Notes: a model not told the origin generated them from the sequence alone. A DNA stretch of 64,000 nucleotides from JAAZGD01 sp964489555 (GCA_964489555.1 CAZAZF010000010.1:4877-68876), one strand, 5' to 3'. Positions 36,286-45,372 are shown, numbered from the stretch's first letter. Translations and numbers: made by a program.

Positions 36286-37356
36286 ATGAGCATTCGAATT
36301 TTAGTGATTAATCCAGGGAATACTTCAACGAAAATTGCCGTATATTTGGATGAGGAAAGGATTTTTGATTTCGCAATCGATCATGGGCAGGAAGAGCTGT
36401 CCCGGTTTGCCCATATTGCAGATCAAAAGGAGTATCGAACCCAGTTGGTAACTTCTGCCTTGGAAAGAGCAGGGGTTTTTCTAATGGACATGGATGTGGT
36501 GATGGGTCGAGGCGGGATTGGAAAACCTCTGGAAGGGGGCGTTTATCGAATTGGTGAAGAGATGTTGGAGGATGTGGGGAGCGGAAAAAACGGTGAACAT
36601 GCAGCCAATTTGGGACCTTTTATTGCCAAAGAGCTGGCAGATCGTGTGGGGATTCCCGCGTATGTAATGGATCCCGTTTCGGTGGATGAGATGGAACCGG
36701 TAGCCAGATTGTCCGGGTTGAAAGAGCTTCCCAGAAGAAGCTTGATTCACGCCTTGAACAGCAGAGCCATCGCGCGAAACTATGCTGCCAGTATCGGTAA
36801 GCCTTACGAAGAGTTGAGGCTGGTGGTGGCTCATTTGGGCTCTGGGATTTCGGTGACACCTCATTTGGGTGGTAGAATGATTGATTGTAACAATCCTTTG
36901 GAATCCGGGCCTATGTGCCCGGATCGAGCCGGAGCACTTCCGGCGAAAAGTCTGGTTCAGTTGTGTTATTCCGGTAAGTATGAAAGTGCCGGGGTTTTGA
37001 TTCGGAAAATCAACCAGGAGGGGGGCCTTTTTGATCACTTGGGGACAAAAGATCTTCGGGAAGCAGAGAAAATGGCAGATTCAGGGGATTCTTACGCCCG
37101 GTTGGTATTGGAAGCGATGGCCTATCAAATCGGAAAAGAGATTGGCGCTATGGCAACGGTTTTAAAAGGCGAAGTAGATGCTATCCTCATCACAGGAGGG
37201 ATGGCTTACTCCACGGGATTGATGAAAGAAATTAGAGAACGGGTGGCTTTCATTGCCCCGGTTGTCATTCGTCCTGGAGAAAACGAGTTGGAATCCTTGG
37301 CTTTAGGTGCATTGAAAGCCATGAGGGGAGAATTGCCCATTAAGGAATATCAATAA
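36286..37356 (+). CDS. buk: Butyrate kinase-type acyl kinase
   Basis: ASKHA-fold kinase that transfers the phosphate of an acyl-phosphate to ADP. The N-terminal VINPGNTSTKIAV phosphate loop, LVVAHLGSGISV and ITGGMAYS are diagnostic. From ATG 36286 the length is 356, the family value. Branched-chain fatty acid kinases belong to the same family, so the acid could be butyrate, isobutyrate, isovalerate or phenylacetate. It ends the nth-ptb-iorA-iorB-buk run and overlaps the convergent SEC-C gene by seven bases; no terminator was seen. Confidence 0.93.
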   Translation: MSIRILVINPGNTSTKIAVYLDEERIFDFAIDHGQEELSRFAHIADQKEYRTQLVTSALERAGVFLMDMDVVMGRGGIGKPLEGGVYRIGEEMLEDVGSGKNGEHAANLGPFIAKELADRVGIPAYVMDPVSVDEMEPVARLSGLKELPRRSLIHALNSRAIARNYAASIGKPYEELRLVVAHLGSGISVTPHLGGRMIDCNNPLESGPMCPDRAGALPAKSLVQLCYSGKYESAGVLIRKINQEGGLFDHLGTKDLREAEKMADSGDSYARLVLEAMAYQIGKEIGAMATVLKGEVDAILITGGMAYSTGLMKEIRERVAFIAPVVIRPGENELESLALGALKAMRGELPIKEYQ

Positions 37357-37847
37357 AGCCCACAGCACTTTTTGAATTTTTTACCGGAACCACAAGGGCA
37401 GGGGTCGTTTCGTCCCGGCTGTTTTTCTTTGATGATTGTGCGGGACTTTCTGTAATCATCAAAGATTTTTTTCTTTTCTGCCTCAGAAAATATAGCATCC
37501 CATTCCGGCAAGGAATAGAGATGTTCCGCTTCCGCCTTTAACATATTGAAATAGAGCTTTTCCAAATTCACTTTCAAAGAAAGAGGGGTATCTTCTGTGA
37601 TTGCATCCAAAGGAAAGGGATTTTCCAAGGAACTCTGAATGCCGTCCAGAAACCCCATGAATAGCTGGGGTTGGGTTTCAAATAGCTGGGCCAGTTGTCC
37701 GAAAGTGCCTTCCAAAGGCTGTTTCGGAGTCTTTAAAAGATGGCCATAGGCTTTGACTTCCGTGTCGGAGTAGGCTTTCCAAAAATCCTCAAAGCTTTGG
37801 TCTGTTTGCTCATTCAGCAGGGATTGCCAACTTTCATATAAATTCAT
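37350..37847 (-). CDS. SEC-C motif-containing protein of unknown function
   Basis: A 165-residue protein ending in the zinc-binding SEC-C motif (NDPCPCGSGKKFKKCCG), as found at the end of SecA. The N-terminal 140 residues are helical and acidic without a domain I recognise. GGAGG lies seven bases before the ATG. It lies 12 bases behind the homoserine dehydrogenase gene in the same direction, so the two are probably co-transcribed. A role in protein or ribosome contacts is possible but unproven. Confidence 0.85.
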   Translation of the reverse strand: MNLYESWQSLLNEQTDQSFEDFWKAYSDTEVKAYGHLLKTPKQPLEGTFGQLAQLFETQPQLFMGFLDGIQSSLENPFPLDAITEDTPLSLKVNLEKLYFNMLKAEAEHLYSLPEWDAIFSEAEKKKIFDDYRKSRTIIKEKQPGRNDPCPCGSGKKFKKCCGLY

Positions 37848-37859
37848 GTTTCGTTCCTC

Positions 37860-38846
37860 CTATTTTCCGGTCTCGCAAAGTAGTTTTGATTCGATGATAT
37901 CCATTACGTCTCCCAAAACCGCACTGGCGGTGGGAAGGGGTCCGGCGCCTTTTCCATAAAACATCAATTCCCCTACCGCGTCTCCTGTTACATAGATGGC
38001 ATTGAATTCTTGTTGCACTCCACACAAGGGGTGTGTTAAGGGAAGTTTCATGGGGGCTACTTGGCATTGAACCTTGCCGTCTTCTATAGCACCTCGGGCA
38101 ATGAGTTTTATGCCCATGCCTTCACTTTGTGCCTGAGCTAAATCCTCCGGTGTGATGGCAGTGATTCCTGTGGTTGGAATGTCTTCTGGAGGGATGTATT
38201 CACCAAAAGCTAGCATGGTCAAAATGGTCAGTTTGTTGGCCGCATCGATCCCTTCCACATCAGCGGTAGGATCTGCTTCGGCAAATCCCAGTTCTTGGGC
38301 TTTTGATAACGCATCCTGGTAACGCATGCCTTGTTGGGACATTTGACTCAAAATATAATTGGTGGTGCCATTGACAATGCCCAATACTTCAAGGAATCGG
38401 TTGGCTCGTAACACCGATGTCATGGGTTTCAGAATAGGGATTCCTCCTCCCACACTGGCTTCGAAGCGAAGGGATGTGCCGTGGGTTTTTGCCGTTTCCA
38501 ACAGGGAGGGCAAATGGGCCGCTATGGCTGCTTTGTTGGCAGTTACCACAGATTTGCCGGAAGCAAGGGCTTCTTTTATATAGGTGGCTGCAGGTTCCAC
38601 GCCTCCTAAAAGTTCGATTACGATGGAGATGGATGGGTCTTGAAAAATATCTTCCGGATCCTGGGTGAACTTTTTGGGGTCCACATAAATTCCTCGATCC
38701 CGGGTGGTGTCCTTTTCCAGAATCCGTGAAATTTCCACCTTGGCATTCAATGCTTTTTCAATGGCATCCCGGTTCATTTCTAAAACCCGGTAGGCTCCGG
38801 TTCCGATGTTTCCAAGGCCCAGTAGGCCAATGTTGAAGGTTTTCAT
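37860..38846 (-). CDS. hom: Homoserine dehydrogenase lacking the ACT domain
   Basis: Reduces aspartate semialdehyde to homoserine for threonine and methionine. NIGLLGLGNIGTG is the nucleotide-binding loop. ANKAAIAAH, RFEASVGGGIPIL, NGTTNYIL and GFAEADPTADVEGIDAANKL are family motifs. At 328 residues from ATG 38846 (AAGGAG upstream) it stops where most bacterial enzymes continue into a C-terminal ACT domain, so threonine feedback may be absent. No other threonine-pathway gene lies nearby. Confidence 0.94.
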   Translation of the reverse strand: MKTFNIGLLGLGNIGTGAYRVLEMNRDAIEKALNAKVEISRILEKDTTRDRGIYVDPKKFTQDPEDIFQDPSISIVIELLGGVEPAATYIKEALASGKSVVTANKAAIAAHLPSLLETAKTHGTSLRFEASVGGGIPILKPMTSVLRANRFLEVLGIVNGTTNYILSQMSQQGMRYQDALSKAQELGFAEADPTADVEGIDAANKLTILTMLAFGEYIPPEDIPTTGITAITPEDLAQAQSEGMGIKLIARGAIEDGKVQCQVAPMKLPLTHPLCGVQQEFNAIYVTGDAVGELMFYGKGAGPLPTASAVLGDVMDIIESKLLCETGK

Positions 38847-38878
38847 AGTACGCTCCTTTTCTTGATGAGATTGCAAAT

Positions 38879-38907
38879 ATTATATACCAGGTTTTGTAAA
38901 ATGTCAT
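38879..38907 (-). promoter_or_regulatory. Predicted promoter for hom
   Basis: On the minus strand ATGACA (38907-38902), 17-base spacer, perfect TATAAT (38884-38879), giving a leader of about 25 bases. Confidence 0.65.
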
Positions 38908-39010
38908 GACCGGGGTCTATTGTTTGAATATTAAGAATCAATGGAAGCGGCTTTTCTTTTCAAGGAGAATAGATATAATGAGGAGAGAACGAAAAGGAGG
39001 GAGAAAAACG

Positions 39011-39481
39011 ATGGCATTTCATGTGGTGTTGGTGGAACCGGAAATACCACCCAATACGGGGAACATTGCCCGGACTTGTGCGGCCACTGGCACCGTGTTG
39101 CACCTGGTAGAGCCTTTGGGTTTTTCCGTGGACGATCGAAGTCTGAAGAGGGCCGGGTTGGATTACTGGCCTTATGTGGAAGTTCGAATTCATTCCGGGC
39201 TGGATGCTTTCTTGGAAGAGTGTGAAAATCGGCGGATGTACTTGGCCACAACCAAGGGGAAACACAGGCATACCCAGGTGTCCTATCAGGATGAAGATAT
39301 GCTGGTTTTTGGGAAAGAGACCGGGGGTCTGCCCAAGGATTTTATAACCCGTTATGCATCGCAAACCATCCGAATCCCCATGAGCCAAGCCACCCATACC
39401 CGTTCTTTTAATTTGTCCAATGCGGTTAATATTGTTTTGTTTGAAGCATTACGGCAATTGGGATTTCCGGAGATGTCATAG
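39011..39481 (+). CDS. trmL: tRNA (cytidine/uridine-34-2'-O)-methyltransferase TrmL
   Basis: SPOUT-fold methyltransferase acting on the wobble base of certain tRNA-Leu. EPEIPPNTGNIARTCAATG at the start, FGKETGGLP in the middle and IPMSQATHTRSFNLSNAV in the knot are characteristic. ATG 39011 with AAAGGAGGG upstream gives 156 residues, the usual size. A perfect TATAAT at 38974-38979 lies upstream but its -35 region is poor. Confidence 0.93.
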   Translation: MAFHVVLVEPEIPPNTGNIARTCAATGTVLHLVEPLGFSVDDRSLKRAGLDYWPYVEVRIHSGLDAFLEECENRRMYLATTKGKHRHTQVSYQDEDMLVFGKETGGLPKDFITRYASQTIRIPMSQATHTRSFNLSNAVNIVLFEALRQLGFPEMS

Positions 39482-39499
39482 GAAAAAGGAAAACCTTGT

Positions 39500-39527
39500 T
39501 TGAACTCTTGTCAATACATGGTATAAT
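39500..39527 (+). promoter_or_regulatory. Predicted promoter for rpoN, implying a leaderless transcript
   Basis: TTGAAC (39500-39505), 16-base spacer, perfect TATAAT (39522-39527). The expected start of transcription, six to eight bases further on, falls on the A of the rpoN ATG at 39534. Confidence 0.65.
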
Positions 39528-39533
39528 TATTGC

Positions 39534-40925
39534 ATGAGAATCGGTTACGAACAAATAATCGAACAAAGTCAAAAGCTGGTGATGACACCGGACCTGATTC
39601 AGGCCATTCGAATTCTGCAGTACAGTTCTCAGGAGTTGGAGGAGTATGTACAGGAAGAATTGTTATCCAACCCTGTAATGGAGTTGGTTCATGATCGGAT
39701 GAGCTCTTATCAGGAGCCTTTGGGGTATCGGGGTGTTTCTCCTATATCAGACGGAGAGGACACCTCTGATTTTCCTATGGAACGCTATGCCATGGAACGG
39801 GGAGAAACCTTGGCGGAACACCTTTTGTTTCAGTTGGAGACAGCAGATGTTCATTCTCGTTGCAAAGAACGGGGACGATATATCATAGAAGCCTTGGATG
39901 AGAATGGTTATTTGACTATGACCCCGGAGGAGATTGCCGTCAATTTGGAAACAAACCTTGAAAAGGTGTTGAGAACCATTGAGGTAATTCAGGGATTTGA
40001 TCCCCCGGGGGTTTGCGCCCGGGATTTGAGTGAGTGCCTTTTGATTCAGTTGGAAGAGATGTTATGTGAAATCAGCAAGGATGTGAAAGACGAGAAAATT
40101 CTAGAGGATTATCGGTTGACGGAAAAAATGATTCGTCATCATCTTGAGGCCTTGGCGGAGAACCGAATGGGGCACATATCCCGGGAAATGGGGATTCCCA
40201 CTCAAAGAGTTCAGGAAATTGCTGACATTGTGCGAAAACTGGAGCCCAAGCCAGGCCGGCAGTTTGGAGCCGGCCAAGATCAACGATATATCATACCGGA
40301 TCTGAAGGTGGAGAAGGTAGACGGGAAATATGTGGTGGTGCTTATGGAGACCAATACCCCGCGATTAATGATTGGATCCTACTACGGGAAATTACAAAAA
40401 GAGTCGGAGAGTGATGAAGAGCTTTCTCGATATTTAAACAAAAAACTCAATTCAGCTATTTGGTTGATTCGAAGCATTGAACAAAGAAAACAAACTATAT
40501 TCCAGGTGGCCTCAGCGATTGTGCGGTATCAGCAAGATTTTTTCGACGAGGGTCCCAAAAAATTGAAAACCCTGACCCTAAAGCAAATAGCAGAAGAAGT
40601 AGGTGTGCATGAATCCACCGTGAGTCGTTCCATCAACGGAAAGTACATGGAATCTCCACGGGGGGTATTCGAATTAAAATACTTTTTCAAGAGCGGGGTA
40701 AGTCGTTGTGATGCCTCTCCCGGGGAAGACGATAACATTTCCTCCATGGGTGTGAAAACCTTTATTCAGGAGATGGTAAATCAGGAAGATCCCAAGAATC
40801 CCCTTAGTGATCAAAGTATGGTGTTCACATTGAAAGAAAAGGGGATTGATATTTCCAGAAGAACGGTGGCCAAATATCGGGACGAAATGGGGATTCCCTC
40901 TTCTTCCAGACGAAGACGTTATTAA
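39534..40925 (+). CDS. rpoN: RNA polymerase sigma-54 factor
   Basis: Alternative sigma factor for -24/-12 promoters that need enhancer-binding ATPases. Region I begins at QSQKLVMTPDLIQAIRILQ, the core-binding domain follows, a helix-turn-helix is near VHESTVSRSINGKYM, and the RpoN box SRRTVAKYRDEMGIPSS is near the end. The 463 residues are typical. No Shine-Dalgarno precedes the ATG, which sits on the predicted transcription start. No enhancer-binding protein is encoded in this window. Confidence 0.96.
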   Translation: MRIGYEQIIEQSQKLVMTPDLIQAIRILQYSSQELEEYVQEELLSNPVMELVHDRMSSYQEPLGYRGVSPISDGEDTSDFPMERYAMERGETLAEHLLFQLETADVHSRCKERGRYIIEALDENGYLTMTPEEIAVNLETNLEKVLRTIEVIQGFDPPGVCARDLSECLLIQLEEMLCEISKDVKDEKILEDYRLTEKMIRHHLEALAENRMGHISREMGIPTQRVQEIADIVRKLEPKPGRQFGAGQDQRYIIPDLKVEKVDGKYVVVLMETNTPRLMIGSYYGKLQKESESDEELSRYLNKKLNSAIWLIRSIEQRKQTIFQVASAIVRYQQDFFDEGPKKLKTLTLKQIAEEVGVHESTVSRSINGKYMESPRGVFELKYFFKSGVSRCDASPGEDDNISSMGVKTFIQEMVNQEDPKNPLSDQSMVFTLKEKGIDISRRTVAKYRDEMGIPSSSRRRRY

Positions 40926-40939
40926 GGACGGCACTAAGG

Positions 40940-40972
40940 ACGGGGAAGCTTCTTTGCAGAGAAGTTTTCCGT
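40940..40972 (+). other. Hairpin of unknown role between rpoN and gap
   Basis: ACGG and GAAGCTTCT pair with AGAAGTTTTCCGT around a six-base loop, with one bulge and two G-U pairs. It is followed by an A-rich stretch, not a T-run, so it is not a standard terminator. No clear gap promoter could be found in 40926-41024. Confidence 0.35.
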
Positions 40973-41024
40973 AAAAATAAATTACTATTAAGAAGCAACG
41001 CATAGCGCATAGGAGGTTGGCAAG

Positions 41025-42038
41025 ATGAAAACAAAAGTTGGTATTAACGGGTTTGGTCGAATTGGAAGAAATGCCTTGAAAGCTGCCTTTGAACGAGAGG
41101 ACCTGAACTTCGAAATTGTAGCGATTAACGACCTGACTACACCGGAAACATTGGCTCATTTGTTGAAATACGATAGTTGTTTTGGAAAATTTCAAGGGAC
41201 GGTGGAGCATACAGATGGAACTATTATTGTAAACGGCAAAGAGATTAAGGTCTATGCGGAAAAAAACCCGGAGGAAATTCCATGGGGAGAATTAGGGGTC
41301 TTTATGGTCTTGGAAGCCACGGGTCTTTTTACGAAAAAAGCAGATGCCGTCAAGCATTTGCGGGATGGAGTTAAAAAAGTAGTCATTTCTGCTCCGGCCA
41401 CAGATGAGGACATTACCATCGTCATGGGTGTTAACGAAGATCAATACAACTCGAAGGAGCATCACATCATTTCCAATGCATCTTGTACCACCAATTGTCT
41501 GGCGCCGGTGGCCAAAGTAATAGATGAAAATTTTGGCATTAAAAGAGGTTTGATGACTACCATTCACTCCTATACCAACGACCAGAAAATATTGGATCTT
41601 CCTCATAAGGATTTGAGAAGAGCGAGAGCCGCCGGGGTTTCCATGATTCCTACCACTACAGGTGCTGCCAAGGCCGTAAGTTTGGTTTTGCCTCAATTGA
41701 AAGGAAAATTGAATGGAATGGCTATTCGAGTGCCCACTCCTGCTGTTTCCTTGGTGGATGTGGTATTGGAATTGGAAAAAAATGTGACGAAGGAGGAAGT
41801 CAATGCTGCCCTGAAAAAGGCTGCAGGGACGACCTTGAAGGGCATTATGAATTACACGGAAGAACCTTTGGTTTCGGTAGACTTTAAAGGAGACCCCGCG
41901 TCTTCCACCGTAGATGGGCTTTCCACTTTGGTTTTAGGAGACAATATGATTAAAGTACTTTCCTGGTATGACAACGAATGGGGATATTCCACCAGAGCTG
42001 TGGACTTAATGGTGTATCTCATTCAAAAGGGGATTTAG
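41025..42038 (+). CDS. gap: Glyceraldehyde-3-phosphate dehydrogenase
   Basis: Glycolytic NAD-linked enzyme. NGFGRIGRNAL is the nucleotide loop, the aspartate in AINDL favours NAD, and the catalytic cysteine is C154 in SNASCTTNC. WYDNEWGYS closes the protein. The 337 residues are typical. AGGAGG lies upstream. It heads the gap-pgk-tpiA-eno-secG run; the cggR repressor gene often found before gap in Firmicutes is missing, and rpoN precedes it instead. Confidence 0.98.
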   Translation: MKTKVGINGFGRIGRNALKAAFEREDLNFEIVAINDLTTPETLAHLLKYDSCFGKFQGTVEHTDGTIIVNGKEIKVYAEKNPEEIPWGELGVFMVLEATGLFTKKADAVKHLRDGVKKVVISAPATDEDITIVMGVNEDQYNSKEHHIISNASCTTNCLAPVAKVIDENFGIKRGLMTTIHSYTNDQKILDLPHKDLRRARAAGVSMIPTTTGAAKAVSLVLPQLKGKLNGMAIRVPTPAVSLVDVVLELEKNVTKEEVNAALKKAAGTTLKGIMNYTEEPLVSVDFKGDPASSTVDGLSTLVLGDNMIKVLSWYDNEWGYSTRAVDLMVYLIQKGI

Positions 42039-42091
42039 GAACTTAGAAGTAAAAGACCGCATGGCAAGGAAATCATCATAAGGAGACCATC

Positions 42092-43276
42092 ATGAAAAAA
42101 ACCGTAAGGGATATCAATGTAACCGGAAAGAGAGTACTGGTTCGGTGTGATTTTAATGTACCTATGAAGGAGGGAGTCATTACAGACGATAGTCGTATCG
42201 TCGCGGTGCTACCTACCATAGATTATTTGTTGGATCAAGGAGCGAAAATTATTTTGATGTCCCATTTTGGACGCCCGGAAGGGAGCCCGAACATGAAATA
42301 CACCTTGCAACCGGTGGCCGCTCGACTCACAGAGTTTTTAGGAAAAGAAGTGTATTTTATCAGTTCGCCAAAGGTGGTAGATGACCAAGTGTCGGCCCGG
42401 GCATTGGGCTTGCAGGAAAGAGAAGTCATGCTACTGGAGAATGTTCGTTTTCGAAAAGAAGAGGAGGAAAACCATCCGGAGTTTGCAAAGGAATTAGCTG
42501 ATTTGGCAGAGATTTTTGTCAATGATGCTTTTGGAACGGCTCATCGAGCTCATGCATCCACTTGTGGGGTGGCGGCCTATTTGCCGGCGGTATCGGGATT
42601 TTTGATGGCCAAAGAGGTCACCTTTTTGGGAGAGGCCCTGAAGGCACCTGAAAAACCGTTTTTGGCCATTATGGGGGGCGCCAAGGTGGAGGACAAGATT
42701 CTGGTGATTTCTAAATTAATGGAAAAAGTGGATACCCTCATTATTGGTGGTGGTATGGCTTTCCCTTTTCTTAAGGCAATGGGCCATGAAACAGGAAAAT
42801 CTCTTTTGAATGAAAAAGGGGTGGAAGTGGCTAAGAAATTGTTGGATCAAGCAGAGAAAAAAAAGGTAAAAATGCTTTTTCCTGTTGACCTGGTATGTGG
42901 GAAAGAGTTTGCCAATGAATCCCCGAGAGAGACCTTCTCTTTGGATAAAATACCAGAGGATCAAATGGGTTTGGACATAGGGCCGGAAACGGTGGCTTTA
43001 TTTGTCGAAGAAATCCAAAAAGCCAAAACCATTTTCTGGAATGGGCCCATGGGAGTTTTTGAAATGCCGAATTTTGCCGTTGGCACCTTGCAGTTGGCCC
43101 GTGCTTTGGGTGGTTCCAAAGCTATGACGATTATCGGAGGAGGTGATTCGGCGGCGGCGGTGGAACAGTTTGGTCTTTCTTCAAAAATGACCCACATTTC
43201 CACCGGAGGAGGGGCTTCTCTCAAGTTTTTAGAGGGGACAGAGCTGCCGGGCATTTCCGTGTTGCTGGATATATAG
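42092..43276 (+). CDS. pgk: Phosphoglycerate kinase
   Basis: Makes ATP from 1,3-bisphosphoglycerate. VRCDFNVPMK, LMSHFGRPEG, ENVRFRKEEE, NDAFGTAHRAHAS, GGAKVEDKI, WNGPMGVFE and GGGDSAAAVEQFG appear in family order. The 394 residues are usual. AAGGAG precedes the ATG. It lies 53 bases after gap and 10 before tpiA. Confidence 0.98.
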   Translation: MKKTVRDINVTGKRVLVRCDFNVPMKEGVITDDSRIVAVLPTIDYLLDQGAKIILMSHFGRPEGSPNMKYTLQPVAARLTEFLGKEVYFISSPKVVDDQVSARALGLQEREVMLLENVRFRKEEEENHPEFAKELADLAEIFVNDAFGTAHRAHASTCGVAAYLPAVSGFLMAKEVTFLGEALKAPEKPFLAIMGGAKVEDKILVISKLMEKVDTLIIGGGMAFPFLKAMGHETGKSLLNEKGVEVAKKLLDQAEKKKVKMLFPVDLVCGKEFANESPRETFSLDKIPEDQMGLDIGPETVALFVEEIQKAKTIFWNGPMGVFEMPNFAVGTLQLARALGGSKAMTIIGGGDSAAAVEQFGLSSKMTHISTGGGASLKFLEGTELPGISVLLDI

Positions 43277-43286
43277 GAGCGGACAA

Positions 43287-44033
43287 ATGAGAAAACCTTT
43301 TATTGCAGGAAACTGGAAAATGTTTAAGACGGTAGAGGAAGGGTTGGCCTTTGCCGAGGCATTGAAGAGAGAGTACCATTTCTCCCATGGGAAGCTGGGC
43401 ATCATGGCTCCGTATCCATTGCTGGGGCCTCTGGTTGAAGCCTTTCGCGGTACGGAAATCAAGATAGGTGCTCAAAATATGCATTTTGAAAAAGAGGGAG
43501 CCTTTACCGGAGAGGTGTCACCCCGGATGCTTCAAAGCCTGGGGGTCCAGTACTGTATTATCGGCCATAGCGAGCGGCGTCAATATTTTAATGAAACCGA
43601 TGAAAGCTGCAACCTGAAGTTGAAAGCTGCGTATGCTCATAATATACTGCCCATCTTTTGTGTAGGAGAAAACCTGAAACAACGAGAAAGCCAAGAAGCT
43701 TTTACTGTGGTGGAGAAACAGATCAAGGAAGGGTTGAAGGAGCTGAAAATCCAAGATTTTTCTACCTTAACGGTGGCTTATGAGCCGGTGTGGGCTATTG
43801 GCACTGGCCGCAATGCGACCCCGGAGCAGGCCGATGAAATGTGTGGATGGATTCGAAAAATCATTGGGTCGTTATACGGAGATCAGAAGGCAGATCAGGT
43901 CATCATTCAGTACGGAGGTAGTGTGAAACCGGAAAATGCACATGAGCTTCTGAATATGCCGGAAATTGACGGAGCATTGGTAGGCGGTGCCAGTCTCGAG
44001 GCAGCGTCTCTATTGGCCATTGCTCGGGGGTAG
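43287..44033 (+). CDS. tpiA: Triosephosphate isomerase
   Basis: TIM-barrel enzyme linking dihydroxyacetone phosphate and glyceraldehyde phosphate. AGNWKMFKT carries the catalytic lysine, IGHSERR the histidine, AYEPVWAIGTG the glutamate and the flexible loop, and YGGSVKPEN the phosphate site. The 248 residues are normal. The gene for phosphoglycerate mutase, which often follows in Firmicutes, is absent; eno comes next. Confidence 0.98.
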   Translation: MRKPFIAGNWKMFKTVEEGLAFAEALKREYHFSHGKLGIMAPYPLLGPLVEAFRGTEIKIGAQNMHFEKEGAFTGEVSPRMLQSLGVQYCIIGHSERRQYFNETDESCNLKLKAAYAHNILPIFCVGENLKQRESQEAFTVVEKQIKEGLKELKIQDFSTLTVAYEPVWAIGTGRNATPEQADEMCGWIRKIIGSLYGDQKADQVIIQYGGSVKPENAHELLNMPEIDGALVGGASLEAASLLAIARG

Positions 44034-44070
44034 TGAGAACACTTGGTGTTTTTCAGAAAGGAGAACGGAG

Positions 44071-45372
44071 ATGTCTTTTATTGAAGATGTAGTGGCTCGT
44101 GAGGTGTTGGATTCCAGAGGGAACCCCACTGTGGAAGTTGAGGTATACCTGGAGGACGGGACTATGGGAAAAGCCATCGTTCCTTCTGGTGCATCCACGG
44201 GGATTCACGAAGCGGTAGAGCTGCGGGATGGAGATGGGGCCCGCTATTTAGGTAAGGGGGTATTAAAAGCCGTTGAAAATGTAAATGGCATTATTGCCGA
44301 AGAAATCATCGGTTACAATGCACTGGATCAAGTGGGATTGGATCGACTTTTGATTGATTTGGACGGAACACCAAACAAAGAGAAGTTGGGTGCCAATGCC
44401 ATACTAGGTGTTTCTTTGGCTGCTGCCCATGCTGCGGCAGAGTACTGTGGCCTTCCTTTATTTCAATATATTGGCGGCGTGAATGCCAAATTGTTGCCAA
44501 CTCCCATGATGAATATATTAAATGGGGGAACCCATGCAGATAGCAATGTGGATTTTCAGGAATTTATGGTAATGCCGGTAGGGGCGGAGAGCTTTCGTGA
44601 AGGACTTAGAATGGGTGCGGAAATCTTTCATGCCCTGAAGGCGGTTTTAAAAGAGAAAGGGTTGCCAACTGCGGTGGGAGATGAGGGTGGATTTGCACCC
44701 AACCTTCCCAATAATGAAGAAGCGTTGCGTGTCATCGTGGAAGCCATACATAGAGCCGGTTATGAGGGGGGGAAGGATGTAAAAATTGCCATGGACCCTG
44801 CTGCTTCTGAGTTCTACGATAAAGAAACGGGACTTTATAACTTGAAGGGAGAAGGAATTAAAATGACTTCTTCCCAGATGGTGGATTTTTATGAAGATTG
44901 GCTTAACCGTTACCCGATTGTTTCCATAGAGGATGGTCTGGCAGAGGATGATTGGAATGGATGGGAAGAAATGACCCGAAGACTGGGAGATCGGTTGCAA
45001 ATCGTGGGAGACGACATATTTGTTACCAACACCGGGAGGTTGGAAGAAGGGATTCAACGAGGAGTGGCCAACTCCATTTTGATTAAGGTCAACCAGATCG
45101 GCACATTGACAGAAACTTTGGATGCCATTGAAATGGCCAAAAAAGCAGGGTATACAGCGGTGGTTTCTCATCGGAGCGGCGAGACGGAGGATGTTACTAT
45201 TGCAGAGATTGTGGTGGGAGTAAATGCCGGCCAAATCAAAACGGGCAGTTTATCCCGGACGGACCGTATCGCCAAATACAACCAGCTTCTTCGATTGGAA
45301 GAATTGTTGGGGGACTCCGGAGAGTATGCCGGCGAAAAGGCTTTTTACAGCGTGAAGGGAAACCGGAAATAG
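44071..45372 (+). CDS. eno: Enolase
   Basis: Converts 2-phosphoglycerate to phosphoenolpyruvate. Landmarks are AREVLDSRGNPTVEVE, GASTGIHEAVELRD, GDEGGFAPN, SIEDGLAEDDW, GDDIFVTN, KVNQIGTLTET and VSHRSGETED. ATG 44071 with AAAGGAG gives 433 residues; an in-frame start at 43987 lies inside tpiA. Confidence 0.98.
   Translation: MSFIEDVVAREVLDSRGNPTVEVEVYLEDGTMGKAIVPSGASTGIHEAVELRDGDGARYLGKGVLKAVENVNGIIAEEIIGYNALDQVGLDRLLIDLDGTPNKEKLGANAILGVSLAAAHAAAEYCGLPLFQYIGGVNAKLLPTPMMNILNGGTHADSNVDFQEFMVMPVGAESFREGLRMGAEIFHALKAVLKEKGLPTAVGDEGGFAPNLPNNEEALRVIVEAIHRAGYEGGKDVKIAMDPAASEFYDKETGLYNLKGEGIKMTSSQMVDFYEDWLNRYPIVSIEDGLAEDDWNGWEEMTRRLGDRLQIVGDDIFVTNTGRLEEGIQRGVANSILIKVNQIGTLTETLDAIEMAKKAGYTAVVSHRSGETEDVTIAEIVVGVNAGQIKTGSLSRTDRIAKYNQLLRLEELLGDSGEYAGEKAFYSVKGNRK

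Noticed and set aside
38951..38979. Promoter for trmL
   Set aside because: The TATAAT is perfect but no acceptable -35 box lies at the right distance.
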